Program-made: the position numbers and the translations under genes
The notes under the pieces: model-generated
The model's database searches: none
What the model saw: the letters and a program-made list of their open reading frames with translations, nothing else
Told to the model about the DNA's origin: nothing
NCBI GenBank assembly: GCA_021205005.1
Contig: JAJPYK010000134.1
Location: 3,002-25,921, forward strand
Reading direction: 5' to 3'
Length of the DNA stretch: 22,920 bases
Source: Paraprevotella sp.
GTDB taxonomy: Bacteria; Bacteroidota; Bacteroidia; Bacteroidales; Bacteroidaceae
In this document: piece by piece, positions 7,715 to 16,324 of the stretch
Layout of the letters: every line of letters begins with the position of its first letter
How positions within the stretch are numbered: position 1 is the stretch's first letter

Positions 7715-8253
7715 TCTTTCGGAGCGTCGAACGTATTGATATGCACTTTTTCCCAAAGCAAATGGTCTTCGCTGAAAGGCTTGCGTTCCATACCTTTATG
7801 CCCTACCGCTATGATGGAAAGTACGCGCAGAGATTCCGGAATATGCAAAAGCCCGCGCACGATATCTTCCGCCGGCTTGCCGTCGGCCATGAAACGCTCG
7901 CGTACCTGTACCCAGCATGCGCCGAGACCCAAATCTTCCGCCTGCAAAAGCAACATCGTACTGGCAACCGAAGCATCCTCGATCCAGGCATCGCTCACAC
8001 CGGGATCGCCCAATACGACCACGGCGAGCGGAGCCCCTTCCACCAGTTCGGCACCGCGGGCTTTACAATGCGCCAACTGTCTCAACAGCTCTTTATCGTC
8101 CACCACGACTAACTCCCAGGAGTGGGAACCTTTGGACGAAGGCGACATCAATGCCGTACGCAATAAAGCCACCACTTCGTCCTGAGTCAATTCTTCGGCC
8201 GTAAACTTACGCATGCTGCGACGGATACGGGCCAATTCGCTAAAGTCTTTCAT
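7711..8253 (-). CDS. Nitroreductase-family flavoprotein
   Basis: FMN-dependent NAD(P)H oxidoreductase of the nitroreductase fold, 180 residues. The N-terminal block RIRRSMRKFTAEELTQDEV is the classic FMN-phosphate-binding start, followed by ALMSPSSKGSHSWELVVVDD. The DASVASTMLLLQAEDLGLGACWVQ segment is the typical central helix and flavin contact, and AVGHKGMERKP lies near the C-terminus. The start at 8253 (MKDFSELARIRRS) is preferred to 8283, which would lie at the predicted transcription start. It is the first gene of the minus-strand operon. The physiological substrate is not predictable. Confidence 0.9.
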   Translation of the reverse strand: MKDFSELARIRRSMRKFTAEELTQDEVVALLRTALMSPSSKGSHSWELVVVDDKELLRQLAHCKARGAELVEGAPLAVVVLGDPGVSDAWIEDASVASTMLLLQAEDLGLGACWVQVRERFMADGKPAEDIVRGLLHIPESLRVLSIIAVGHKGMERKPFSEDHLLWEKVHINTFDAPKE

Positions 8254-8288
8254 ATTTCGAGTCCTTCGTTTTTTATGATGCAACGACG

Positions 8289-8296
8289 CAAAGATA
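8289..8296 (-). promoter_or_regulatory. -7 promoter box of the nitroreductase-led operon
   Basis: On the minus strand this reads TATCTTTG, a perfect TAnnTTTG match, placing the transcription start near 8282 and giving a leader of about 30 bases. No clear -33 TTTG is seen at 19-21 bases. It would drive the six-gene operon that ends at 4803. Confidence 0.55.
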
Positions 8297-8383
8297 CATG
8301 ATTTCCTCAGGATAAAGAAACAATTTCAGGGCGGATTCGGCCCTTTCCTCAAATAAATCGACGGAAGAAGATACAAAAAAGCG

Positions 8384-8391
8384 TAATTTTG
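8384..8391 (+). promoter_or_regulatory. -7 promoter box of the TonB-dependent receptor gene
   Basis: TAATTTTG is a perfect TAnnTTTG match, 34 bases before the GTG start at 8426. It is divergent from the nitroreductase operon promoter about 90 bases away. No -33 TTTG is evident. Confidence 0.55.
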
Positions 8392-8425
8392 CGTTATTTA
8401 AAAAGTATAAGCATCCGAAGAAGAC

Positions 8426-10822
8426 GTGAAGACAAGACTTTTCAAATCCATATTCTGCCTGCTCCTGCTGATCGTAACGGCAGGACAAGCCTGGGCGCAG
8501 AACAAAGTGAAACTCTCTGGACGTGTCATCGACGACGAACAGAATCCGGTATTATTCGCCGTGGTGAGAGTAGAAGGACAAGCCGCAGGTACCACGACCG
8601 ACCTCCAAGGACGCTACCAACTGGAGTTCTCCACAGCCGACACCGTCACCATCTCTTTCAGCATGATCGGATATGTCACCAAAGAAAAAAAGCTCTTCAA
8701 GCCGCACGGCGACCTGAGGCTCAACGTCACCATGCAAACCCAAAGCATCGACATGGGCGAGGTGACGGTCAAAGAAGTGCGCCGGCAAATGAATTCCACC
8801 CAGCACATCAACTCCGAAAATATGAAACGCATGCCGTCCACCACGGGAAATGCCGTGGAAGAACTGGTGGCTACACAAGCCGGAGTGAGCACGCACAACG
8901 AACTGAGTTCGCAATATAACGTGCGCGGCGGAAGTTTCGACGAAAACAGCGTCTACATCAACGGAGCGGAAGTTTACCGCCCGCTCCTCATCAGTTCCGG
9001 ACAACAGGAGGGACTGAGCGTCATCAACAGCGACATGGTGGAAAGCATCGACTTTTCGGCCGGAGGATTCGAAGCGAAATACGGCGACAAGATGTCGTCC
9101 GTGCTGGACATCACCTATAAGAAACCCAAGAAATTCGAGGCTTCGGCATCGGCCAGTCTATTGGGAGCCGGTGTATACGTCGGATATGCAAAATCACACT
9201 TCAGCATGACCCACGGTGTGCGCTACAAGACGAACCAATACATGTTGGGATCGCTCGAAACCAAAGGCGAATACAACCCGCGTTTTCTCGACTATCAGAC
9301 GTATCTCAACTGGTCGCCCAACAAACGCTGGAGCGTGGACTTTATCGGCCACATCTCGCAAAACAGGTATAACTTCCTGCCCGCCGACCGACAGACCAAC
9401 TTCGGCACCATGCAGGACGTCAAATCGTTCCGTGTGTACTTCGACGGAAAGGAGGAAGATCTTTTCCGCACGTTCTTCGGCACGCTGAGCCTGTCGCACA
9501 ACTTCACCGACCTCACCCGTCTCTCGCTCTCGGCCTCAGCCTTCGCCACCAAAGAGCAGGAAACTTACGACATACAAGGGCAATACTGGCTCGACGAAAC
9601 AAACACGACGGAACAATTGGGTGTAGGCACGTACATGGAACATGCCCGAAACTACCTGAATGCCAACACAAAGAGTATGAAACTAACCTTCTCTCACAAA
9701 CCCAAAGGACACGACATACAAAGCGGACTCACTTGGAAGCACGAGATCATAGAGGAGAATACGCGGGAATGGGAGATGCGCGACTCGGCCGGCTACTCCA
9801 TCCCTCATACCGGTAACCGTCTCGACCTGATCTACAATCTGAAATCCGTGAACCGGATCAGCAGCGACCGCCTCGAAATGTACGGACAAGACACCTGGCG
9901 ATTCACCAACGGACATGGCATATTCTCTTTCAACTACGGCGTACGCCTGAGCTACTGGAGCTGGAACAAAGAATGGTTGTTCAGTCCGCGCGTGTCGCTC
10001 GGCATAGTGCCCTCGTTCAATGAAGACTTCACTTTCCGCATCGCTACGGGCCTCTATTACCAATCGCCGTTCTACAAAGAGCTGCGCGATACCGTCACTT
10101 CGGGAGGCTCGACGCAAGTCGTACTCAACCGGAACATCAAATCGCAACGTTCCTTTCAGGTGGTACTGGCCGGCGACTATAAATTCAAACTCCTGAACCG
10201 TCCGTTCAAATTCACCACAGAAGTCTACTACAAGGCCTTGAGCAACCTTATTCCGTACAACGTAGACAATGTGAAAATCGTATATTACGGCGGCAATATA
10301 GGTTCGGGTTATACCACCGGCATCGACTTCAAACTCTTCGGCGAATTTGTGGAAGGCACGGACTCCTGGATCAGCTTCAGCCTGATGAAAGCCCAGCAGA
10401 AAGTAAACGGAAAAAGTTTTCCGCAACCCACCGACCAACGTTATAACCTGAACTTTTTCTTCAGCGACTTCTTCCCGGGCAGTACCCGATGGAAAATGAC
10501 CCTGAAAGCCAGCATCGCCGACGGACTGCCTTTCGGGCCTTCCCATACGGGACTGGAACGCATGACGTTCCGTGCACCAGCCTACAAACGTGTGGACATC
10601 GGCATGAACTACCGCCTGCTGAACAACGAAGACGGCCACAACCAAAAGAAATTCGTGCGCTATCTCCGCAACGTCTGGTTGGGTGTGGACTGTTTCAACT
10701 TATTTGACATCAGTAACGTGAGTTCATATTATTGGGTAACGGACGTGACCAACCAGCAATATGCCGTGCCTAATTATCTGACCGGACGCCAGATCAATGC
10801 CCGTATTCTCATAGAACTGTAA
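8426..10822 (+). CDS. TonB-dependent outer-membrane receptor
   Basis: The 798-residue outer-membrane transporter uses a GTG start preceded by GAAGAAG. A signal peptide ends at about AWA-Q (residue 25). Next comes a carboxypeptidase-regulatory-like domain (about 28-110, VKLSGRVIDDEQNPV...GTTTDLQGRYQL), then the plug (about 115-230, with QYNVRGGSFDENSVYINGAEVY and FSAGGFEAKYGDKMSSVLDI). A beta-barrel follows to the C-terminus (RQINARILIEL). This is the common Bacteroidetes layout, but the protein is shorter than typical SusC proteins and no SusD gene follows, so a metal chelate, vitamin or peptide is as likely a cargo as a glycan. It is monocistronic, with its own promoter and terminator. Confidence 0.92.
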   Translation: MKTRLFKSIFCLLLLIVTAGQAWAQNKVKLSGRVIDDEQNPVLFAVVRVEGQAAGTTTDLQGRYQLEFSTADTVTISFSMIGYVTKEKKLFKPHGDLRLNVTMQTQSIDMGEVTVKEVRRQMNSTQHINSENMKRMPSTTGNAVEELVATQAGVSTHNELSSQYNVRGGSFDENSVYINGAEVYRPLLISSGQQEGLSVINSDMVESIDFSAGGFEAKYGDKMSSVLDITYKKPKKFEASASASLLGAGVYVGYAKSHFSMTHGVRYKTNQYMLGSLETKGEYNPRFLDYQTYLNWSPNKRWSVDFIGHISQNRYNFLPADRQTNFGTMQDVKSFRVYFDGKEEDLFRTFFGTLSLSHNFTDLTRLSLSASAFATKEQETYDIQGQYWLDETNTTEQLGVGTYMEHARNYLNANTKSMKLTFSHKPKGHDIQSGLTWKHEIIEENTREWEMRDSAGYSIPHTGNRLDLIYNLKSVNRISSDRLEMYGQDTWRFTNGHGIFSFNYGVRLSYWSWNKEWLFSPRVSLGIVPSFNEDFTFRIATGLYYQSPFYKELRDTVTSGGSTQVVLNRNIKSQRSFQVVLAGDYKFKLLNRPFKFTTEVYYKALSNLIPYNVDNVKIVYYGGNIGSGYTTGIDFKLFGEFVEGTDSWISFSLMKAQQKVNGKSFPQPTDQRYNLNFFFSDFFPGSTRWKMTLKASIADGLPFGPSHTGLERMTFRAPAYKRVDIGMNYRLLNNEDGHNQKKFVRYLRNVWLGVDCFNLFDISNVSSYYWVTDVTNQQYAVPNYLTGRQINARILIEL

Positions 10823-10881
10823 ACGGAAAGGTTATAGGCGTCGATGCATCTCTCCCTCCCCCAAAAAATTATCTGACCGTT

Positions 10882-10928
10882 GGGATGCACCTCGCTTTAA
10901 AACCCTAAGCGGAGATCCCGTTTTTTTT
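10882..10928 (+). terminator. Intrinsic terminator after the TonB-dependent receptor gene
   Basis: An imperfect hairpin pairs GGGAT at 10882-10886 and CTCGCTT just inside it with AAGCGGAG and ATCCC (ending at 10919), with a one-base bulge and a small internal loop. It is followed by eight T residues at 10921-10928. It is placed 60 bases after the receptor stop codon. Confidence 0.8.
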
Positions 10929-11042
10929 CTGCGGAGAAAAATTTTCCAATCTGCGGCAAACGAAAAATAATTCTGCGCCGATTGATTTCCGTCTTGTTTG
11001 AGAGGAAAAGAGAATGTTTCGTTTATTTTACATACGGATCCC

Positions 11043-12137
11043 TTACAAGGACTTTTTGCTGATCCGTCGGTGCAGCCCCCAATGAAACAGGCAGAAGACC
11101 GCCACGTCGATCACGACGATCCACGTATCCGCTACGCCGCATCGGGCCAGCACACCGTTCATCACACAAAAGAAGAAAAACAAACCGAGGATAACGGCCC
11201 AGGCCTGATGCATGGAGAATCCTGCCGCCATCACCATGTGGTGAATATGACTTTTGTCGGCTTCGAACACAGGTTTTCCTCTATAAAGACGACACAAAGC
11301 CACCCGGATCACATCGAACGTGGGCACGATCATCAGCGTGTAAGACACCATCAGCGCGTTGTTGCGGTCGGGCAAAGCCGCCGGATTGTCCATCGCGTAC
11401 TTAATCGACAAGTAGGCCAGCGCATAGCCCAAAAACAGACTTCCGGAATCGCCCATAAAGGTCTTCGTGCCCTTTTCGGCCTTTCCCCACATGTTGAAAC
11501 AGAAAAAAGCCACCAGGGTACCTGACAGCCCGGCTGCGCCCACGGCATACACCAACGTACAATCAATCTGCAAATAAAGTATGACATAAGCCGTGAGGAT
11601 GCAGAAGCACAGTCCCGAAGCCAACCCGTCGATTCCGTCGATCAGATTGATGGAGTTGACAATCAACAGAATGACGAAGACCGTAAAAGGATAACTGAAC
11701 CACATGGGCAGTTCGTACAACCCGAACAGGCCGTAAAAATTATTGATGTGCAACCAACAGAAAGGCATAAGCAACGCGGCCACCAGTTGCACCATGAATT
11801 TATGCTTGGCCTTCATCCCTATCAGATCGTCGACCGTACCGATAATGTAAATCAGGAATGCGCCCACGGCCATCAGTACCGAAGAGACCTTCAACGTCAG
11901 AACGCCCTGCAATCCCTTGGCAGACACCCACAAGACCACAGCCAGACTCACCAGCATGGCCGGCATGAACAACACGCCTCCCAGGCGAGGAACGGCGTCG
12001 TGATGCACCTTGCGTCCTCCGGGCAAGTCGTAAAACCCTCTCATCCGGCAAAATCTCAATAAGACGGGCATGGACAGAAACGTCACCCCCAATCCTACTA
12101 CGGCAGACAATATCACATAGTATAAGTCTTCATTCAT
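11043..12137 (-). CDS. WecA/MraY-type undecaprenyl-phosphate phospho-N-acetylhexosamine transferase
   Basis: Polytopic inner-membrane enzyme of 364 residues that transfers a sugar-1-phosphate from a UDP-sugar (typically GlcNAc) to undecaprenyl phosphate, starting O-antigen or capsule repeat units. Family motifs: GGRKVHHDAVPRLGG near 40-54, VDDLIG at 102-107, NSINLIDGIDGLA at 161-173, MGDSGS at 228-233 and the cytoplasmic HIHH at 297-300, typical of WecA rather than MraY. About ten hydrophobic segments are visible. It stands alone on the minus strand, back-to-back with the glycosidase set. The glycosyltransferases further right suggest it primes their product. The sugar specificity is not shown by sequence. 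Confidence 0.9.
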   Translation of the reverse strand: MNEDLYYVILSAVVGLGVTFLSMPVLLRFCRMRGFYDLPGGRKVHHDAVPRLGGVLFMPAMLVSLAVVLWVSAKGLQGVLTLKVSSVLMAVGAFLIYIIGTVDDLIGMKAKHKFMVQLVAALLMPFCWLHINNFYGLFGLYELPMWFSYPFTVFVILLIVNSINLIDGIDGLASGLCFCILTAYVILYLQIDCTLVYAVGAAGLSGTLVAFFCFNMWGKAEKGTKTFMGDSGSLFLGYALAYLSIKYAMDNPAALPDRNNALMVSYTLMIVPTFDVIRVALCRLYRGKPVFEADKSHIHHMVMAAGFSMHQAWAVILGLFFFFCVMNGVLARCGVADTWIVVIDVAVFCLFHWGLHRRISKKSL

Positions 12138-12484
12138 TCCACGTATATTTTATAGGGAAACGTGAATAGGCGTATTTTATTGTGAAAACAGGAAAAAATT
12201 GAGCCGCATTCAGACGCATACAGTCGGCGGAAAAGAGAAAAAGGCAATTCATCAATGGCTTACGAAAAAACCAATTATCACATTCTCGATCTCCGTTTTT
12301 TTATTCGGTTATGGCATAAACAAACTAAAATGACTATCTTTACCCCGTTTTTCAGGCATTTTCTTCTGAATCACAAGTTCTTGGGAACCGTGAGTAAAGA
12401 CCGGAAGCAGAAGGAACATGCGGATGAAGCACAGCAGAACGTCAAACGCAGGCGCATTCGTTCAACTTAAATTAAAGTAAAACC
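12138..12484. other. Intergenic region between the WecA-like gene and the glycosidase cassette
   Basis: A 347-base AT-rich gap between divergent genes. It holds a possible plus-strand -7 box near 12335 and an open frame at 12255-12470 that I do not consider a gene: it lacks a ribosome-binding site, has a strongly basic random-looking composition and matches nothing I recognise. No perfect TAnnTTTG was found on the minus strand for the WecA-like gene. Confidence 0.5.
12335..12342 (+). promoter_or_regulatory. Possible -7 box for the glycosidase cassette
   Basis: TATCTTTA differs from TAnnTTTG only at the last base. It would give a leader of about 135 bases before the GH43 start at 12485. There is no good -33 element, so this is tentative. 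Confidence 0.3.
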
Positions 12485-13858
12485 ATGAAGACCAGACATA
12501 TTCTATTTTTATTTGCTTTCACGGCAAATCTGACTTGCGGAGCACAAGAAACGGCATCGGTGATTGCCAACGGCATCCCTTGGTTCGACAACCGTAGACA
12601 CATCGTCAACGCACATGGCGCCTGCCTCATTGAAGACAACGGAAAGTATTATCTTTTCGGCGAATGGAAGTCTGACACCACCAACTCCTTTCCCGGCTTT
12701 TCGTGCTACTCATCGACCAATCTTGCAGACTGGAAGTTTGAGCGCATCGTATTGCCCCGACAAAAGAGCGGCCTTATGGGACCGAATCGCGTAGGCGAAA
12801 GGGTTAAGGTCATGAAATGTCCGAAAACCGGAGAGTATGTGATGTTCATGCACTCCGACGACCTGAAATATCAAGATCCCTATACGGTTTATGCCACTTG
12901 CAAGACCATCAACGGCGAATATCAGTTGCAAGGCCCGGTGACCTATCAAGGCAAAGCGATCAGGAAATGGGATATCGGCGCGTTTCAAGATGACGACGGA
13001 AAGGGGTATCTTCTGATCCACCACGGCCCGATCTACCGACTGAGCGACGACTATCACTCCGTGGATGCACAGGTGGCCAATGTACCCAATAGCGGTGAGT
13101 CGCCCGCAATGTTTAAGAAAGACGGACTATACTACATGCTTTACTCCGACCTGACGAGCTGGGAAAAGAATGACAACTTCTACTTCACCGCTCCCAAGAT
13201 AGAGGGACCGTGGACAAAACGCGGCTTATTTTGTCCTGAAGGAACGCTGACTTATAACTCGCAGTCGACTTTCGTACTGCCCGTAAAACGGGACAACGAT
13301 ACCTTGTACATGTACATGGGCGATCGCTGGTCGTATCCCCACCAAGCGTCGGCAGCCACTTATGTATGGCTACCTATGCAGGTTGATGGAGAGAAAGTGT
13401 CCATCCCTGAATATAAACAGTTTTGGGATATAAACACTTCGCAGACCGTTGATCTTCTGAAGACTTGCAAGCCGCTTCCCCATACGGCCATAAAGGCAGA
13501 AGCCGCATGGGGCAATAGGACCGACCGGATGGACTCTTCCGTTAAAGGAAGCTACATCCGTGTGTCTTTTGACGACTGTCGCATGGCAATCAAAGGAGTG
13601 TCCACACCTCACAGTTGCTATGCCAAAGTAAGCGTGACCAATGCCAGGAAGGACACCGTATATACCTCTTTTGTAGACTTTTACAGCAAGTATGACAACG
13701 AAGCTGTGCGCTTGATCACCCCGAAACTGAAACGCGGCAATTATACGTTGATCATAGAAAACACCGGAGACCGCCCCAACTGGACAGATAAAACCAACCG
13801 TTTGTACGGCAGTGACGGCAGCCATGTGACCGTAACCGGCATATACCCGATGAACTAA
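12485..13858 (+). CDS. Secreted glycoside hydrolase family 43, subfamily-24-like (exo-beta-1,3-galactosidase type)
   Basis: The 457-residue secreted protein has a signal peptide to about residue 20 (TCGA-QE). A five-bladed beta-propeller (about 25-330) carries GH43 landmarks: Asp163 in KWDIGAF (pKa modulator) and Glu205 in GESPAMF (proposed acid). The usual N-terminal catalytic Asp is not obvious. Instead there is Glu105 in GERVKV and Gln260 in NSQST, with MGDRW and YVWLP nearby. This matches GH43 subfamily 24, where a Gln serves as base in a characterised fungal exo-beta-1,3-galactanase. A beta-sandwich carbohydrate-binding-like domain follows (about 335-457). It leads a plus-strand trio with GH115 (49-base gap), so a type II arabinogalactan or another galactose/glucuronate glycan is the inferred substrate; subfamily 34 or other GH43 activity is possible. 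Confidence 0.82.
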   Translation: MKTRHILFLFAFTANLTCGAQETASVIANGIPWFDNRRHIVNAHGACLIEDNGKYYLFGEWKSDTTNSFPGFSCYSSTNLADWKFERIVLPRQKSGLMGPNRVGERVKVMKCPKTGEYVMFMHSDDLKYQDPYTVYATCKTINGEYQLQGPVTYQGKAIRKWDIGAFQDDDGKGYLLIHHGPIYRLSDDYHSVDAQVANVPNSGESPAMFKKDGLYYMLYSDLTSWEKNDNFYFTAPKIEGPWTKRGLFCPEGTLTYNSQSTFVLPVKRDNDTLYMYMGDRWSYPHQASAATYVWLPMQVDGEKVSIPEYKQFWDINTSQTVDLLKTCKPLPHTAIKAEAAWGNRTDRMDSSVKGSYIRVSFDDCRMAIKGVSTPHSCYAKVSVTNARKDTVYTSFVDFYSKYDNEAVRLITPKLKRGNYTLIIENTGDRPNWTDKTNRLYGSDGSHVTVTGIYPMN

Positions 13859-13907
13859 GGGCTTGCCGAGGCTTAAATATATAAAAAGGAACACATACCG
13901 AAAACAT

Positions 13908-16259
13908 ATGAGAAAGACATTATGGGTTGTGATGATATTCGTTCCTATGACTGTGACCCATGCACAGTTTACCGTCAAGAATGGCAAAACGACATCATTG
14001 AAATATGACAGAGACGAAGCTTCCGTGGTAAAGTCTGCTGCGGAATTGTTTGAAAAAGACTTCAATAACGTCTTTTCCGAACGACTTTCCGACAAAAAGG
14101 GAAAGGCACATATCATAGTGGGGACCCTTGGAAGCCATCTCATCGAAGGAAAATACAAAAAGGCTGCGATCGCTCTTAAAGGAAAGGCACAGGCCTTTCT
14201 TATTAAGGTAATGCCGGACAATACCCTACTCGTGGCCGGAAGCGATGCCCATGGCACGGCTTACGGCCTCATGGAACTGTCGCGCATGATCGGCGTGTCG
14301 CCGTGGGAATGGTGGGCTGACGTCGTTCCGGAGAAGAAATCAGAGTTTACCCTCTCCAATAACTTCACCCTCATGCAGTCGCCTTCGGTAGAATATCGCG
14401 GGATATTCATCAATGATGAGGATTGGGGACTCAACCCATGGAGTTCACAAACTTATGAAAAGACATCGTTGAAAGGAGAGATCGGTCCCGAGACCAACGC
14501 CCGCATCTTCGAACTGTTGCTCCGTCTGAAAGCCAATACTTATTGGCCGGCCATGCACGAATGCACCGTCCCGTTCTTCCTGACCAAAGGTAACAGGGAG
14601 ATGGCGGCTAAGTATGGTATCTACATGGGAGGCTCGCATTGTGAACCGATGGCTTGCAGTACTGCCGGAGAGTGGCCGCGCAGAGGCAAGGGTGAATATG
14701 ATTATGTGAACAACAGCTCTAACGTAAAGCAATTCTGGGAGTCCCGCGTACAAGAAGTGGCACATCAAGACATTTTCTATACCATAGGCATGCGCGGCGT
14801 GCATGACGGCGCGATGAACGGTGCAAAAACCGTAGAAGAACAAAAGAAAGTGCTTGCACGTGTGTTTAAAGATCAACGGGACATACTGGCAAAGTATGTC
14901 AATGAGGACGTGACGCAAGTTCCGCAGGTGTTCATACCGTATAAGGAAGTGCAGGACGTCTATAATGCCGGGCTGGAAGTTCTCGACGATGTTACGCTGA
15001 TGTGGTGCGATGACAACTATGGATATATCCGACACTTTCCCACGAGTGAGGAACGCGCCCGCAAGGGAGGTAACGGCGTATATTATCACGTATCTTACTG
15101 GGGGCGTCCGCATGACTATTTATGGCTCGGAACGTTCAGTCCGTACCTCTTATATCAGCAGATGAAGACCGCTTACGAACGCGGCATACAAAAGTTATGG
15201 ATACTCAACGTGGGTGACATCAAGCCCGCAGAGTATCAGATCGAGCTGTTTTTGGATATGGCATGGAACATCGAAAAGGTGGAAAAAGAAGGTGTGACGG
15301 GACACATAAACGGTTCTCTCACCCGCGAGTTCGGCCAAGAGATCGGTCAGAAATTATGTCCGATCATGCAAGAATACTATCGCTTGGCTTATATACACAA
15401 ACCGGAATTCATGGGCAACACCCGTGTCGAAGAGAGTAACCGGGAAAAATATGGCACCGTGAACGACCTGCCATGGAGTGTGGAGACCATTGACAAGCGA
15501 CTTGAAGACTATAAACAGCTATCAAATAAAGTAGAAGAAATATGGAAGACGATCCCGACAGACAGAAGCAACGCTTATTTCCAGTTGGTGAAATACCCCG
15601 TTCAGGCATCCGACCAGATGAACCGCAAGTTACTTTATGCTCAACTCGCACGGCACGGAGCACCTTGTTGGGATAAGAGCGATGCCGCATTCGACAGCAT
15701 TGTCACACTGACAAGGACATACAATGCCGGCATTGACAACCGGGGTAAATGGGACAAGATAATGGATTACCGTCCTCGTAACCTTATCGTATTCAACAGA
15801 GTACGACGCGACACGTTACGAACTCCCCTGCCCCAAACGGATGATGTGCTGTTCAAACGAAACGCCACAGACTGCGATGAGGGTAACGTAATACCCTGCG
15901 AAGGGCTGGGTTATGAGGGCAAAGCAGCTTTATTGGAAACCGGAAAGAGTATCTCTTTCTCATTCGACGGTGACCTCTCCGAAGCTTATGTCAATCTGTG
16001 CTTTGTTCCTACCCATCCGCTAACCGGAGACCAACTGCGTGTCGAAGTGACCTTTGACAGAGGCGTGCCTTTCACCATAGACTATGCCACGAAAGGCAGA
16101 AGCGAGCAATGGAAGCTCAACACACTGTGGAACAGAGCTGTCAACACTACCAGATTCACCTTAAATGGCCGAAAAAGCCACATAATTACGCTAAAAGCCA
16201 TAGATGAAGGAATCATTCTTGACCAAATAATAGTAAGCAAAGGCAGAATAATAAGATAG
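13908..16259 (+). CDS. Secreted glycoside hydrolase family 115 (alpha-glucuronidase type)
   Basis: The 783-residue protein has a signal peptide ending at about THA-Q (residue 19). The start at 13908 (MRKTLWVV) is chosen because it begins the signal peptide; the longer frame from 13863 adds a charged leader. Hallmark GH115 segments are VEYRGIFINDEDWGLNPW, LKANTYWPAMHE, GSHCEPM, YTIGMRGVHDGAM, WCDDNYGYIRHFPTSEER and YYHVSYWGRPHDYLWL, with a C-terminal beta-sandwich domain over the last 150 or so residues. Known members remove alpha-1,2-linked (4-O-methyl)glucuronic acid from xylan or arabinogalactan-type glycans. It lies 49 bases after GH43 and 65 before the unknown protein, probably in one transcript. 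The family call is secure; the substrate is inferred. Confidence 0.9.
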   Translation: MRKTLWVVMIFVPMTVTHAQFTVKNGKTTSLKYDRDEASVVKSAAELFEKDFNNVFSERLSDKKGKAHIIVGTLGSHLIEGKYKKAAIALKGKAQAFLIKVMPDNTLLVAGSDAHGTAYGLMELSRMIGVSPWEWWADVVPEKKSEFTLSNNFTLMQSPSVEYRGIFINDEDWGLNPWSSQTYEKTSLKGEIGPETNARIFELLLRLKANTYWPAMHECTVPFFLTKGNREMAAKYGIYMGGSHCEPMACSTAGEWPRRGKGEYDYVNNSSNVKQFWESRVQEVAHQDIFYTIGMRGVHDGAMNGAKTVEEQKKVLARVFKDQRDILAKYVNEDVTQVPQVFIPYKEVQDVYNAGLEVLDDVTLMWCDDNYGYIRHFPTSEERARKGGNGVYYHVSYWGRPHDYLWLGTFSPYLLYQQMKTAYERGIQKLWILNVGDIKPAEYQIELFLDMAWNIEKVEKEGVTGHINGSLTREFGQEIGQKLCPIMQEYYRLAYIHKPEFMGNTRVEESNREKYGTVNDLPWSVETIDKRLEDYKQLSNKVEEIWKTIPTDRSNAYFQLVKYPVQASDQMNRKLLYAQLARHGAPCWDKSDAAFDSIVTLTRTYNAGIDNRGKWDKIMDYRPRNLIVFNRVRRDTLRTPLPQTDDVLFKRNATDCDEGNVIPCEGLGYEGKAALLETGKSISFSFDGDLSEAYVNLCFVPTHPLTGDQLRVEVTFDRGVPFTIDYATKGRSEQWKLNTLWNRAVNTTRFTLNGRKSHIITLKAIDEGIILDQIIVSKGRIIR

Positions 16260-16324
16260 ACGGCTAAAGATGAAGAGTAAAAAACAAAATAGGAAATAAA
16301 AATACTACGAAGAAAACTGAACTT

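Noticed and set aside
9683..10645. Minus-strand open frame of 320 codons inside the TonB-dependent receptor gene
   Set aside because: Antisense shadow of a clear receptor barrel domain; no start context or known family.
12255..12470. Plus-strand open frame of 71 codons upstream of the GH43 gene
   Set aside because: No ribosome-binding site, basic random-looking composition and no recognisable family; it lies where a promoter and leader are expected.
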